Positions 1-10,179 are shown, numbered from the stretch's first letter. The stretch is DNA of 36,674 bases from a bacterium CG_4_9_14_3_um_filter_65_15 (GCA_002790835.1 PFVX01000065.1:949-37622); one strand, 5' to 3'. Made by a program: numbers and translations. Notes: generated by a model from the sequence alone, not told the origin.

Positions 1-148
1 AAAAGGTGAGGCGGAACTCGTAGACACAATTTACGAGGCACAACTAAAATTATTGAGGGAAGGGGGCCATCCGCGATGGGGCCCAATTACCCGCGAAACC
101 TGGGAAAAAACACTTCAGTTCCGCCGTTTCCTGCCGATACAGGCCTAG
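1..148 (+). CDS. C-terminal end of an unidentified protein (partial)
   Basis: An open frame enters from the left edge (first full codon at base 2) and ends at TAG 146-148, giving about 48 residues that finish in RRFLPIQA. The stretch is rich in charged and aromatic residues (WGPITRETWEK is central), which reads like real protein rather than a shadow. It lies 40 bases before the histidine kinase on the same strand. I do not recognise the family. A substrate-binding protein of an ABC transporter is one guess, without firm support. Confidence 0.45.
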   Translation, partial: KGEAELVDTIYEAQLKLLREGGHPRWGPITRETWEKTLQFRRFLPIQA

Positions 149-188
149 AATAGTCTGAATCTCGCTCCACCGAGAAGGTAAGCGGCCA

Positions 189-1874
<1,686 letters not shown>

Positions 1875-1880
1875 TCCCTT

Positions 1881-2789
1881 CTAGCCCTGGCCCTCCATGG
1901 CCTTGTCGGCCGGCGCGACGGGTTCCGGGGTGGCCCGCCTTTTCTGCGCAGCCAGCAGCCTTTGAATCATCTTCAGATCCCGCTCGCCCAACTGCAGGGC
2001 GGTATCGACCCACACCCGCGTGATCTCGATCAGTTCCTCGTAGGTGATGGGGTTGACGCACTGCCGCACCCGGTTCAGGGCGTGGTGGGCGTTGGCCCGT
2101 CGGTGGGAGTGGGCCAGGTACTCCTGCACCGCGCGGTGACCCTGCCCGTTCTCGGCGAGGATATCGACCAGGCCGAGCTTCTGCATCTGGACCGCCGTCA
2201 GCACCTTGCCCGTGGTGATCAGCCGCTTGGTGATCTCGGGCGTGGTGCGGCGGATCAGAAAACTGTAGGCGCCCATGCCGGGTATGAGGTTGAACATGAT
2301 TTCCGGCAGGCCGAACCGCGCCCGTCGCTCGGCAACGATCAGGTTGCTGGAGATGGCGGCTTCACATCCGCCGCCGAGGGCCTCGCCCTGGACCAGGGAA
2401 ATGGTGGTCACGGGCATGTCGAAATGCACGGCGTTGGGGTAGAGGACGTCGATGCAGGCGGTGGCGTATTTCTGGAGGCCTTCGCGGTCCCGGGCCAGGA
2501 TCAACTGGTGGAAGAGGTCGAGGTCGCCCCCCAGGTTGAAGACGCCGGGGGTCCTGCTGGACAGGACGGTGTAGCGCACCGGCGGTTCCTGCCCCCGGTC
2601 CATGGCCTTGCGGTTGACGCGCACCAGGTTTTCCTGAAAGCGCTTCAGCTCGGTCAACATCTCAAGGTTGAAGCAAGGGCGCGGCTGGGGGTCAAGGGTG
2701 TACCACAGGACTCGATAGAGCCGGTCGTAGTGGACTTTGACCTGTTGGTAATCGTTTCGAATGGCGACGAAACGGTCATCCTTGACCAT
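1881..2789 (-). CDS. rpfF: RpfF-like DSF synthase (crotonase superfamily)
   Basis: This 302-residue crotonase-fold protein aligns along its length with RpfF, the thioesterase/dehydratase that makes the diffusible signal factor (cis-11-methyl-2-dodecenoic acid and relatives) from 3-hydroxyacyl-ACP. Diagnostic segments are FNLGGDLDLF (84-93, oxyanion loop), ALGGGCEAAI (137-146), GLPEIMFNLIPGMGAYSF (160-177) and ITRVWVDTALQLGE near the C-terminus. The two catalytic glutamates of RpfF (E141 and E161 in Xanthomonas) correspond to E143 and E163. Length is close to the 289 residues of the Xanthomonas protein. The ATG has a good AGAAGGA ribosome site. It is transcribed towards the RpfC-like kinase, the same convergent arrangement as rpfF and rpfC in Xanthomonas. 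The product spectrum cannot be read from sequence. Confidence 0.9.
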   Translation of the reverse strand: MVKDDRFVAIRNDYQQVKVHYDRLYRVLWYTLDPQPRPCFNLEMLTELKRFQENLVRVNRKAMDRGQEPPVRYTVLSSRTPGVFNLGGDLDLFHQLILARDREGLQKYATACIDVLYPNAVHFDMPVTTISLVQGEALGGGCEAAISSNLIVAERRARFGLPEIMFNLIPGMGAYSFLIRRTTPEITKRLITTGKVLTAVQMQKLGLVDILAENGQGHRAVQEYLAHSHRRANAHHALNRVRQCVNPITYEELIEITRVWVDTALQLGERDLKMIQRLLAAQKRRATPEPVAPADKAMEGQG

Positions 2790-2916
2790 GATATCCTTCT
2801 GTATCGTTTTCCGCGACCCACAGGGCGTTGGGGGTGGCTAAAACCATTTTCTCAACTCATCCCATGATGGGTCAAGTCTGTGTTGGAAGCAGGATTAACC
2901 TGTCCTGATAGTTTTC

Positions 2917-2944
2917 ATAATAGCAGGAATTCACATGTGATTCC
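2917..2944 (-). promoter_or_regulatory. extended -10 element and palindromic operator before rpfF
   Basis: On the minus strand TGCTATTAT (2917-2925) is a good extended -10 element. Directly upstream lies the palindrome TCACATGTGA (2931-2940) flanked by GGAAT and TTCC, a dyad of about 19 bases. It sits where a -35 box would be, so a bound regulator could block or replace that contact. The half-sites TCACA/TGTGA are those of CRP-family regulators but in the reverse spacing, so the binding protein is unknown. The region is shared with the divergent antiporter gene. Confidence 0.35.
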
Positions 2945-3045
2945 ATCAAAAGTCGGGGGGGCAGTGTAATCGTGTCGCAGCATAGGATTTCCGATGCTAT
3001 GGTGGCGTTGCACCACCTGTCGGGAACCCCAGTGGAACGGAATGG

Positions 3046-4743
3046 ATGAACGTGGCCCCGGTCAATCACCCCCTTCTGGCCATCGCCGTCTTGCTGTTGA
3101 TCAGCATGGGAGCCAGTGCGGTGGTCCGTCGCTGGCAGTTGCCATCGATGACGGGACAGATCCTAGCCGGAGTCCTGGTGGGTCCGGCGGCCCTCGGCCT
3201 CTTCGACCATGCTACGGTCCAAGGGATGCTGCCCATCACCAGCTTCGCCCTGGGTTTGATCGCCGTTTCAGTGGGGGATCACCTGCACTTGGCGCGGCTG
3301 CGTATCGCCGCCGGTCGCTTGGGCCTGATGGTTCTGACCGAGAGCCTGTTGATACCGGCGTTGGTCTTCGTGGCGATCACGGCGATCGGCGGAGCCCACT
3401 GGACCCTGGGCTTGCTGCTGGGGACCATGGCCATCGCGACGGCGCCGGCGACCATCGTGGCTTTGGTCAAGGAGACGCGGTCGCGCGGGGTGTTCGTGGG
3501 CACCCTGGTGGCGGCGGTGGCCCTGAACAACATCGCCTGCATCGCCCTGTTCGAACTGGCCATGACGATTTGTCGGGTCGAGCTGGCCCCCGAAAGCATG
3601 GGGCACCCCCTGCAGGTTCTGACGGTTCCCTTGCGCCAGCTTGGCATATCAGCGGGCCTGGGTGCGGGTGTGGGGTTGATCCTGATCCTGCTGACCCGGA
3701 ACGTGGTGCATCCCCAGCGGCTGACGACCGGCTCGCTGGTGGCGATCATGGGCACGGTGGGGCTGGCCAGCACGCTGGGCGTATCGCCCCTGCTGGCGTG
3801 CGTCGTCCTGGGAATCGTGCTGGCCAACCTGGACGTCGACCAGAAGGAGATCGGCCACCTGGCCTTCGAGAACTTCGAGGGGGCGATCTTCGCCATCTTC
3901 TTCACCGTGGCGGGGATGGAGCTGGATTTCACCTACCTGAAGCCGGCCGGTGCGCTGGCGCTGATGGTGGTGGTGGCTCGCGCCTCCGGCAAGATCCTGT
4001 CCGCCTGGGGCGCCATGACGCTTGCCCGGGCCCCGGTCAATATCCGGCGTTATCTCGGTCCGGCGCTGGTGCCGCAGGCGGGGGTGGCGGTGGGTCTGAT
4101 CCTCATCGTGCAACAAACCCCCTTCCTGGCGGACGTGAAGCAGCTATTGCTGGCGGTGGGGCTGACCACCGTGACGGTCAACGAAATCATCGGGCCGCTG
4201 TTGACGAAGCTGGCCCTGCAGCGTTCGGGCGAGGCGGGCCTGGACACGCCCCACGTGCTGGAGTTCCTGCGGGAGGAATGCATCACCACCGGAGTGAAAG
4301 GCGACTCGAAGGAGGAGGTGGTGGGGAAGCTGGCGGACCTGCTGGTCCGGATCGGTCGCTGCGATCTGGATCATGAGGAGATTGCCGCGAGGGTGATGAA
4401 GCGGGAACGGGAGGCTTCCTCCTGTCTGGGACGCGGCCTGGCCATACCCCATTTCATCGCCGAAGGCGCCACCGAACTGGCCGGGGTGATGGGTGTCAGC
4501 CGGCGAGGGTTGACCTTTCCCACCCCGGACGGTCAACCCCTGCACTGCCTGGTGCTGCTGGCGATCCCGGAATCCATGGCCGATGCCGAGGCGGAGATCC
4601 TGGCCTCGGTGGCGCGGGCGCTTTCGGTCAGCGGCAGGCTGCTCTCGCAGCTCAACCACGCCCACTCACCGGCGCACGTCTGCGCGGTGTTGCAGGAGCT
4701 GGAAGCCGAGAGTCTGGACGACCTGCTCGAGGAAAACACCTGA
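3046..4743 (+). CDS. CPA2-type cation:proton antiporter fused to a PTS EIIA domain
   Basis: A 565-residue inner membrane protein. Residues 1-390 are a sodium/hydrogen exchanger domain with about 12 hydrophobic segments (typical PSMTGQILAGVLVGP near the start, TVNEIIGPLLTKLAL at its end). Residues 405-555 form a PTS EIIA type-2 (fructose/EIIA-Ntr) domain with the phosphohistidine motif GLAIPHF, H469. The family exchanges Na+ or K+ for H+. The EIIA tail suggests control of transport by phosphorylation from HPr or EI-Ntr, neither of which is in the window. The ATG is preceded by GGAACGGA. It is divergent from the rpfF-like gene with a 256-base spacer. Such fusions are known in several phyla; the transported ion is not deducible. 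Confidence 0.88.
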   Translation: MNVAPVNHPLLAIAVLLLISMGASAVVRRWQLPSMTGQILAGVLVGPAALGLFDHATVQGMLPITSFALGLIAVSVGDHLHLARLRIAAGRLGLMVLTESLLIPALVFVAITAIGGAHWTLGLLLGTMAIATAPATIVALVKETRSRGVFVGTLVAAVALNNIACIALFELAMTICRVELAPESMGHPLQVLTVPLRQLGISAGLGAGVGLILILLTRNVVHPQRLTTGSLVAIMGTVGLASTLGVSPLLACVVLGIVLANLDVDQKEIGHLAFENFEGAIFAIFFTVAGMELDFTYLKPAGALALMVVVARASGKILSAWGAMTLARAPVNIRRYLGPALVPQAGVAVGLILIVQQTPFLADVKQLLLAVGLTTVTVNEIIGPLLTKLALQRSGEAGLDTPHVLEFLREECITTGVKGDSKEEVVGKLADLLVRIGRCDLDHEEIAARVMKREREASSCLGRGLAIPHFIAEGATELAGVMGVSRRGLTFPTPDGQPLHCLVLLAIPESMADAEAEILASVARALSVSGRLLSQLNHAHSPAHVCAVLQELEAESLDDLLEENT

Positions 4744-4766
4744 GCCGGATCACCCCGTAGCCGGCC

Positions 4767-6280
4767 TCATTTCGCCAGCACGACCTTCTTCATGCCCCCC
4801 GAAACCCCATCGGCGATTCGCACCAGGTAAACCCCGCTGGGCGCGGCGCGTCCGGTGGCATCCTGCCCGTCCCAGACGAAACGTTGCGTCCCGGCGGCGT
4901 GCGGACCCCGGTGCAGCGTCGCCACGCGGTGGCCGGCGACGTCGTAGATCCCGAACTCGAGGGTCGCCGGCTGTTCCAGCTCGAAGGCCACCGTCAGGCT
5001 GGGGTTGAAGGGGTCGGGTCAGACCTGCAGGGCGGGGCCGAAGGGGACCGGCAGGTCTTCCACTCCCGACGCCAGCCCGCCGACCTGGCTCAGATCGCCG
5101 TTGGCCGCCGGCCACAGGCTCAGGGTGTTGCCCACGTGATAGACCACGCTGGCCACGTCGCCGTAGGTGCCGTGCAGGACCGGATTGGCCGGATCGTTCA
5201 GCACGTTGGTGAAGGTCCCGCTGATGCCGTTGGAACCCTCGTCCTTGACGTGCACGTGCAGGCCGAAGAGCGCGCCGCAGAAGGTCTCGGTGTCGCCGCC
5301 GACGGGGTCGCTGATGTGCGGGACGCTGTAGCCGCCGAAAATGCTGGCGCTGTCCCAACCGTTGCCGTTGCGGTCGCTGCTGTTGTGGTCGGCGATGAAG
5401 CACAGCGAGCCGCCGTCGCACACGTACGGCCCGAGGGCCGCGATCTCGGCGGCGGTGAACGGGTTCTGCGGCTCGGGAATGATCACCAGTTCCACCCCCC
5501 CAGGGAGGCGGCGGTGAAGGCGGCGGTGTTGCTGCGTACGGTGTGCCCCAGCAGGTACAGCTCGTAGCCCCAGCTCGAGAGCTGGCTGTTCCAGGACGTT
5601 TCGCTGGTGGGGGTCGCCGGAATCGGATCGGGGAAGTTGTCGTCGATGCGCCAGTTGCCGCCGGTTCCCGCATCGGCATCGTAGTACAGTTCGACGAACT
5701 CGTAGATGTAGTTGCCGCTGCCGGAGGCATCGGATGCCTCGCTGATCACCAGGCCGCTATACACGCCGTCGGGGGCTTCGACTCCCGAGCCGGGCGTTGC
5801 CGCGGCCGCATCCAGGGTCCAGGGCGCGGCCTCGGGATCGTTGCGCTGGTGGGACAGGAAGGCGGTGTTGAACGCGGGGGTGGGCCCGCCGACCACGGCC
5901 CCGCCGGCGTTCTTCAGGGTGTAGGTCTCGTCGCCGTTGATCATGGGGACGGCGGGAGCCTCGCTGGCGTTGGTCTAGACCACGTTCGCACTCAGGGACA
6001 CGCCCCAGAACGATTCGAACGACGCCTGGTCGGCGAAGCGGCCCAGCACCAGATAGCCGCCCGGTTGGATCACCGTGCCGCCGGGGATGGTGAACGCCGA
6101 GGCGCTACCGGCCTGTTCCACGGTCCAGTTGGAAAGATCCAACCCCTGGCCGAATACGGCGGAACCGCTCGTCAGGGTGATCAATAGGAGGATGCACGCA
6201 AAAATCCGCGCCGCACCGCCGAAGCGGCCAAAATTGGGCGTAATTTTCAAGGTGAGCCAATCCCCGGAGTCATGGGTCAT
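4767..6280 (-). pseudogene. broken lamin-tail-domain surface protein with FlgD-like C-terminus
   Basis: One reading frame can be rebuilt across three lesions. It starts with a signal peptide (hydrophobic IFACILLLITLTSGS, then FGQ), followed by a lamin-tail domain (LDLSNWTVEQ, VIQPGGYLVLGRF). An in-frame TAG lies at 5975-5977. The frame continues (TNASEAPAVPMINGD) to a run of seven G (5495-5501), where one missing base shifts it; restoring a G gives SLGGVELVIIPEPQNPF. It then reaches an in-frame TGA at 5019-5021, followed by PDPFNPSLTVAFELEQP and a complete FlgD-like sorting domain (GIYDVAGHRVATL, GVYLVRI). The intact protein would be about 500 residues and exported. TGA stands where Trp is often found before PDPFNP. 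Three independent lesions favour a true pseudogene over one sequencing error. Confidence 0.85.
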
Positions 6281-6311
6281 TCAATCGTCAACTGAAAGTA
6301 CATTATAACAA

Positions 6312-7661
6312 TTAAGGGGTTGGTTTTTCAAGCAGAAGCAGAGATTCGATGTGAGCGGTCTGGGGGAACATGTCCAGGACCTGGAGCTTCCGGGGTTGGT
6401 AACCCTGTTCGGTCAGACGGGCGGTATCCCGGGCCATGGTCGCCGGATCGCAGCTCATGTACAGGATGTGACGGGGCGAGGCCTTGAGCAAGGCCGCCAG
6501 GCCGTCTTTCTCCAGCCCCCGCCGCGGGGGATCCACCACGCACAGGCTGTCTTGCCATTCCTGCGGCGTCGCCAGGTCGGGAGTGTCGAGGGCCTTTCCC
6601 AGAGGGCCGGCGAGCACGCGGGCCTTGTCGCGGACCGCTTCGCTGCGCTGGATGTTGTTGCGGGCGTCGCGGCAGGCGCCCTCGTCGCTGTCGATGGCGA
6701 TGATGCGCTCGAAGAGATCGCCAAGGGTGAGGCTGAACAGGCCGACGCCGCAGAACAGATCGTCGAGCAGGGGGCCGAGCGCGTCCCGGTTCCGCAGTTC
6801 CTCCAGCCAGCCGCGGATGGTGGCCACGGCCTGCTCGGTGACCGCCAGGTTGCCCTGGAAAAAGCTCTGGGCCCGCGCGCGGAAGGAGTGACCGGCCACG
6901 CGGTACACGAGGAAATCGTGGCCCCAAAGCGGCAGGTTGTTGAACAGGAGACCCACGCACCCGGGGGCGGGTTCCTCGTTCGGACCGAGGGCGGCCAGGA
7001 TCTTCTTGAGAACCTTGAGGCGATTCGTCGATCCGTAGAGCGATATCAACCAGCGGCACTCGTCGACGGGGCGGCCGTCGAGCCGGATGACCGCCTGGTC
7101 CACCGGGGGCAGCATGCGCATCCAGGGCAGGATGTCGCGGTTGAACCGTTCGGGCATGAGGAGGCATTGGTCCAGGGGAACCACGTCGTGGGAGCCGCGG
7201 CGCAGCAATCCGTAAGGTCCCGAAGGCGAGGCCGACAGGCGAATGCGATTGCGGTAACCCAGGACCGGACCCGGCTCGGGAACCGTGAGGATATCCGCCA
7301 GTTCCAGCTTGCCCAGGCGGCGAAAGCAGTCCAACACGATGACGGTTTTCGCCTTGCGCTGCTGTTCATCTTCGAGGTGTTGCAGATCGCAGCCGCCGCA
7401 GTCGCCGTAGTGGGGGCAGGGGGCTTCACGCCGGCCTGGTCCGGGTTCGACCACCTCGGTGATCTCGGCGCGGATGAAATTCTTGCGACGCTCCCGGATT
7501 TCCGCCCGGACGGTATCGCCCACCGCGGCCCGTGGCACGAAAACGGCTTGGCCGTCCTTGCGGGCCAGGCCCTCGCCGCCGGTGACGAGCTTTTCGACGA
7601 CCAGCTCCAGCAGGTCGTCATCCGGGGTGGGATTGGGGATTTCGGTGTCGCGGTCGGTCAT
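6312..7661 (-). CDS. rlmD: class I SAM-dependent 23S rRNA (uracil-C5) methyltransferase, RlmD/TrmA family
   Basis: The 449-residue protein has an N-terminal TRAM domain (residues 15-72), an iron-sulfur cluster motif C82-x5-C88-x2-C91 and a Rossmann methyltransferase domain with LLDDLFCGVGLFSL as motif I. The catalytic region VVDPPRRGLEK is followed by the nucleophile Cys in LYMSCDPATMARD and by the family's C-terminal QVLDMFPQTAHIE. The family methylates U1939 or U747 of 23S rRNA, or U54 of tRNA. The Fe-S motif and TRAM favour an RlmD-like 23S enzyme, but RlmCD or TrmA specificity cannot be excluded. The ATG lacks a strong ribosome site. It is divergent from the NlpC/P60 gene. Confidence 0.88.
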   Translation of the reverse strand: MTDRDTEIPNPTPDDDLLELVVEKLVTGGEGLARKDGQAVFVPRAAVGDTVRAEIRERRKNFIRAEITEVVEPGPGRREAPCPHYGDCGGCDLQHLEDEQQRKAKTVIVLDCFRRLGKLELADILTVPEPGPVLGYRNRIRLSASPSGPYGLLRRGSHDVVPLDQCLLMPERFNRDILPWMRMLPPVDQAVIRLDGRPVDECRWLISLYGSTNRLKVLKKILAALGPNEEPAPGCVGLLFNNLPLWGHDFLVYRVAGHSFRARAQSFFQGNLAVTEQAVATIRGWLEELRNRDALGPLLDDLFCGVGLFSLTLGDLFERIIAIDSDEGACRDARNNIQRSEAVRDKARVLAGPLGKALDTPDLATPQEWQDSLCVVDPPRRGLEKDGLAALLKASPRHILYMSCDPATMARDTARLTEQGYQPRKLQVLDMFPQTAHIESLLLLEKPTP

Positions 7662-7726
7662 AGTGGAGCTAAACTAGCACGTGGATGCACGACAGGCCAA
7701 TTGTCCGGCCGGACCCAGGGAGGGGC

Positions 7727-8368
7727 ATGACCGGTTTTCGCGGGATATCACCAGGGATACGGCACGGAATGCGGGCGCTCCTCAGCCTGACCGCCGTCGT
7801 GCTGATGTTCCTCGGCGGGTGTGCACCCAAGCGGGTGGTTACCCCCCCGCCGGGCCGGGCTCCCGCCGAGTCCGGTGGGGCGCGGGTGCGCAAAACGGCG
7901 CCTGGCCCATCCCGGCAAGCCGGCCCCGGCCCGTCGTCCAGTCAACGGGCCGAGAATAATCAGGCGCCTGCCCCCGGTTCCTCCGGGGAATCGCAAGGGC
8001 AATCGGCCGCCGCTCTGGCGCGGCAACAGCTGGGCAAACCCTACCAGTGGGGCGCGGCCGGCCCGGATCGCTTCGACTGCAGCGGCCTCGCCTATTTCGT
8101 GTACGGCCGGTTGGGTGTGGCCCTGCCCCGGGTGTCCGCCGACCAGGCCCGCGTGGGAGAGGAAATCTCCCCGGATGATCTGCAACCGGGCGACCTGCTG
8201 TATTTTGCCGTGGACAGCTCCCGGATCAACCACGTGGGGATCTTCGTCGGCCGTCGGCAGTTCGTCCACGCCCCGCGCCGCTACCAACCCGTCCGCATGG
8301 ACACCCTCGACGACTCCTACTGGCGGAACCGGTTCAAGGTGGCCCGCCGCCTTGCACCGGCCCGCTGA
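7727..8368 (+). CDS. NlpC/P60 family lipoprotein (peptidoglycan endopeptidase)
   Basis: This is a secreted lipoprotein with a lipobox LGGC (Cys32 counted from 7727), a Pro/Gly/Ser-rich linker and a C-terminal NlpC/P60 cysteine peptidase domain (residues 100-212). The catalytic triad is visible: C118 in FDCSGL, H169 in INHVGIF, and H181 in FVHAPR as the polar third residue. The family cuts D-Glu-DAP bonds in the cell wall. I chose ATG 7727 for its AGGGAGG ribosome site. ATG 7769 would give a tidier 17-residue signal peptide (MRALLSLTAVVLMFLGG) and is a serious alternative. The gene begins about 65 bases from the divergent methyltransferase. Confidence 0.88.
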   Translation: MTGFRGISPGIRHGMRALLSLTAVVLMFLGGCAPKRVVTPPPGRAPAESGGARVRKTAPGPSRQAGPGPSSSQRAENNQAPAPGSSGESQGQSAAALARQQLGKPYQWGAAGPDRFDCSGLAYFVYGRLGVALPRVSADQARVGEEISPDDLQPGDLLYFAVDSSRINHVGIFVGRRQFVHAPRRYQPVRMDTLDDSYWRNRFKVARRLAPAR

Positions 8369-8385
8369 ACTTCTCTTCGCCATTC

Positions 8386-8402
8386 CTGGCACGCATGTTG
8401 CC
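8386..8402 (+). promoter_or_regulatory. sigma-54 (RpoN) promoter upstream of cheW
   Basis: CTGGCACG-CATG-TTGCC matches the -24/-12 consensus YTGGCACG-N4-TTGC exactly, with GG at 8388-8389 and GC at 8400-8401 in the correct 10-base spacing. It starts 18 bases after the NlpC/P60 stop, points at cheW and the HDOD gene, and predicts transcription start near 8413. It would need an enhancer-binding protein, none of which is encoded in the window. Confidence 0.65.
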
Positions 8403-8413
8403 CTGAAAGAAAT

Positions 8414-8710
8414 GAGCTTTCCCTCGCGGGCATCTTCCGGTGCTGGGAAAGCAACCGCAAATGTGCGGACCTGGCTTTCAATGTCCTGAATTCAAAGGAC
8501 ATACGAAACTCCACACCGGGACTGCCGGCAAAATGGTCACCCCTCGGGGGGCCCCCTGCAGGATCGGGATCCGCAGGACCGGGTAACATCATGCCGGACC
8601 GGCCGAAAAAGTACCGCCGGCAAGGGCGGTGGCGGTGGCGTCCGGAACAGGATTCAAGCAGGCGATTCCCCACGGGTGAATCGAAGGCGGCGCGGCCGCC
8701 CACAGGGAGG
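8414..8710 (+). promoter_or_regulatory. hairpin-rich 5' leader of cheW (no gene seen)
   Basis: The 348-base gap 8369-8716 holds no convincing gene. Downstream of the sigma-54 site it contains several close-packed perfect or near-perfect hairpins: CCGCA-N4-TGCGG (8455-8468), ATGTCCT-N8-AGGACAT (8481-8502), GGGGG/CCCCC around 8546-8555, CCTGC-A-GGATC-GG-GATCC-GCAGG (8555-8577), and CCGCC/GGCGG around 8622-8636. The last ends about 65 bases before the ribosome site. It does not match the c-di-GMP riboswitch signatures I know. It may be a regulatory leader or a short RNA. Confidence 0.4.
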
Positions 8711-8716
8711 TTGATG

Positions 8717-9238
8717 ATGGCGACAGTGGATTCGGTCACCAGGAACGCTCAGGCGGGCAAGTACCTGACCTTCGGTCTGGCGGGGCAGGAATACGGGCTG
8801 GGCATCCTCAAGGTCCAGGAGATCCACAGCCTGACGGGTTTGGCCCGCACGCCGGACCTCCCGGGTTTCCTGCAGGGGGCCATCGACCTGCGCGGCAGGA
8901 TGGTTCCGGTGATCAACCTGCGTGAACGATTCGGTCTGCCGCCCGTGGAAAAAAACGAGAAGACCTGCATCGTGGTGATCCAGGCCGAGTACGACGAGTC
9001 GGTGGTGAACCTGGGGATCGTGGTGGACGAGGTCGAGGAGGTCCTGGCCTTGCGGGAGGATCAGATCGAGGCCGTGGCGGGTGCCGCGGCGGACGAGTCC
9101 GTCATGGGCACCGGCCGGTTGGCCGACCGGGACGTGACCCTCCTGGACGCCGACGGGCTGTTGAACAGACGGGAACTCGAGTCTGTCGCCGGGCTGATCC
9201 CGGCCGTGAGATCAAACGAATATTCCGACGACCGCTGA
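8717..9238 (+). CDS. cheW: CheW-like chemotaxis coupling protein
   Basis: A 173-residue single CheW domain protein. The typical segments are KYLTFGLAGQEYGLGILKVQEI, GAIDLRGRMVPVINLRERFGL and the late VVDEVEEVLALREDQIE. CheW links chemoreceptors to the CheA kinase at the cytoplasmic face of the membrane. No receptor, CheA or other Che gene is in the window, so it may serve a distant array. ATG 8717 lies 6 bases after AGGGAGG; ATG 8714 is too close. It is followed by the HDOD gene after 43 bases on the same strand, probably in one transcript from the sigma-54 promoter. Confidence 0.9.
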   Translation: MATVDSVTRNAQAGKYLTFGLAGQEYGLGILKVQEIHSLTGLARTPDLPGFLQGAIDLRGRMVPVINLRERFGLPPVEKNEKTCIVVIQAEYDESVVNLGIVVDEVEEVLALREDQIEAVAGAAADESVMGTGRLADRDVTLLDADGLLNRRELESVAGLIPAVRSNEYSDDR

Positions 9239-9281
9239 GGCCGTGCGGGTTTTGAGGACACATGGGGAAGGATGTGGAGTT

Positions 9282-10172
9282 GTGACCGACAAGAAGGAAA
9301 TCCTGGCGCACGCCAAAAAGATCCCGTCGCTGCCGTCGGTGGTGTTGAAGCTGCGCAAGTACCTCAACGACCCGGAAGTCAATTTCGACGAATTGTCCAA
9401 GGTCATCGAGTACGATCCGGGTCTGACCGCCAATGTGCTCCAGCTCGCCAATTCCGCCTACTTCGGCTGGTCGCGGACGATCAAATCCGTCAAGGACGCC
9501 ATCACCCGCCTGGGCACCAACCGGATCTTCCAGATGGTCCTGTGCATGTCGGTCGCGCCCATGGTGCGCAAGCCCATCAAGGGCTACGACCTCGATTCGA
9601 CGGACCTGTGGGAGCATTCCATCGCCGTGGCGATCTGCGCCGAGATCCTGGCCGACGAGTTGCGGCTGCGGGGAGTCGAAGAGGGCTTCACGGCCGGCCT
9701 GTTGCATGACATCGGCAAGATCGTTCTGGGCACCTTCGTGGAAATCGACGACGACCCCATCAAGGAAATCATGGCGCTGGACCATCTGGCCTTCAACGAG
9801 GCGGAGATGATGGTGCTGGGAATCGACCACGCCGAAGTCGCCGGGGTGATGCTCGGCGCGTGGAACCTGCCGGGTGAAGTGGTGTCGGCGGCTCGGTGGC
9901 ACCACCAACCCAACCGCTGCGATCCCGATCACCGCATGCTGGTGGATCTGATCCACGTGGCCGACATCATGTGCCTGCAGGCGGGCTATGGTCTGGGGAT
10001 CGACGGGGTGAACTATCGTTCCGACGAATCGGCGGCCGTGCGGCTGGGCTTGAGTCAGGCGCAGGTGGAATTGATCCTGGAAAAGACGGGCACGGGGGTC
10101 GAGGAGATGAAGACCCTGTTCCAGCCCCGGACCGAAGAGCGCAAACCGGTCGGGTCATCCTCACACCGCTAA
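9282..10172 (+). CDS. HDOD domain protein
   Basis: This 296-residue protein has an HDOD domain at about residues 10-205: the opening IPSLPSVVLKLRKYLND, VIEYDPGLTANVLQLANSAYFG and IKSVKDAITRLG. HDOD is a relative of HD phosphohydrolase domains. An H...HD pattern is retained (LWEHSIAVA ... GLLHDIGK), which many HDOD proteins have lost. Family members act in signalling and stress regulation, often near chemotaxis or two-component genes, but seldom have a proven enzyme activity. The GTG start at 9282 has GGGGAAGGA 9 bases upstream. An upstream GTG at 9243 is possible but leaves a poor leader peptide. Probably co-transcribed with cheW. Confidence 0.85.
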   Translation: MTDKKEILAHAKKIPSLPSVVLKLRKYLNDPEVNFDELSKVIEYDPGLTANVLQLANSAYFGWSRTIKSVKDAITRLGTNRIFQMVLCMSVAPMVRKPIKGYDLDSTDLWEHSIAVAICAEILADELRLRGVEEGFTAGLLHDIGKIVLGTFVEIDDDPIKEIMALDHLAFNEAEMMVLGIDHAEVAGVMLGAWNLPGEVVSAARWHHQPNRCDPDHRMLVDLIHVADIMCLQAGYGLGIDGVNYRSDESAAVRLGLSQAQVELILEKTGTGVEEMKTLFQPRTEERKPVGSSSHR

Positions 10173-10179
10173 CCGGGGC

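Noticed and set aside
4767-6280. Possible recoding of TGA as Trp or TAG as an amino acid
   Set aside because: Many intact genes here end in TGA or TAG (for example TGA at 1872-1874 and TAG at 16305-16307), and the same gene also has a frameshift. Decay or error explains it better.
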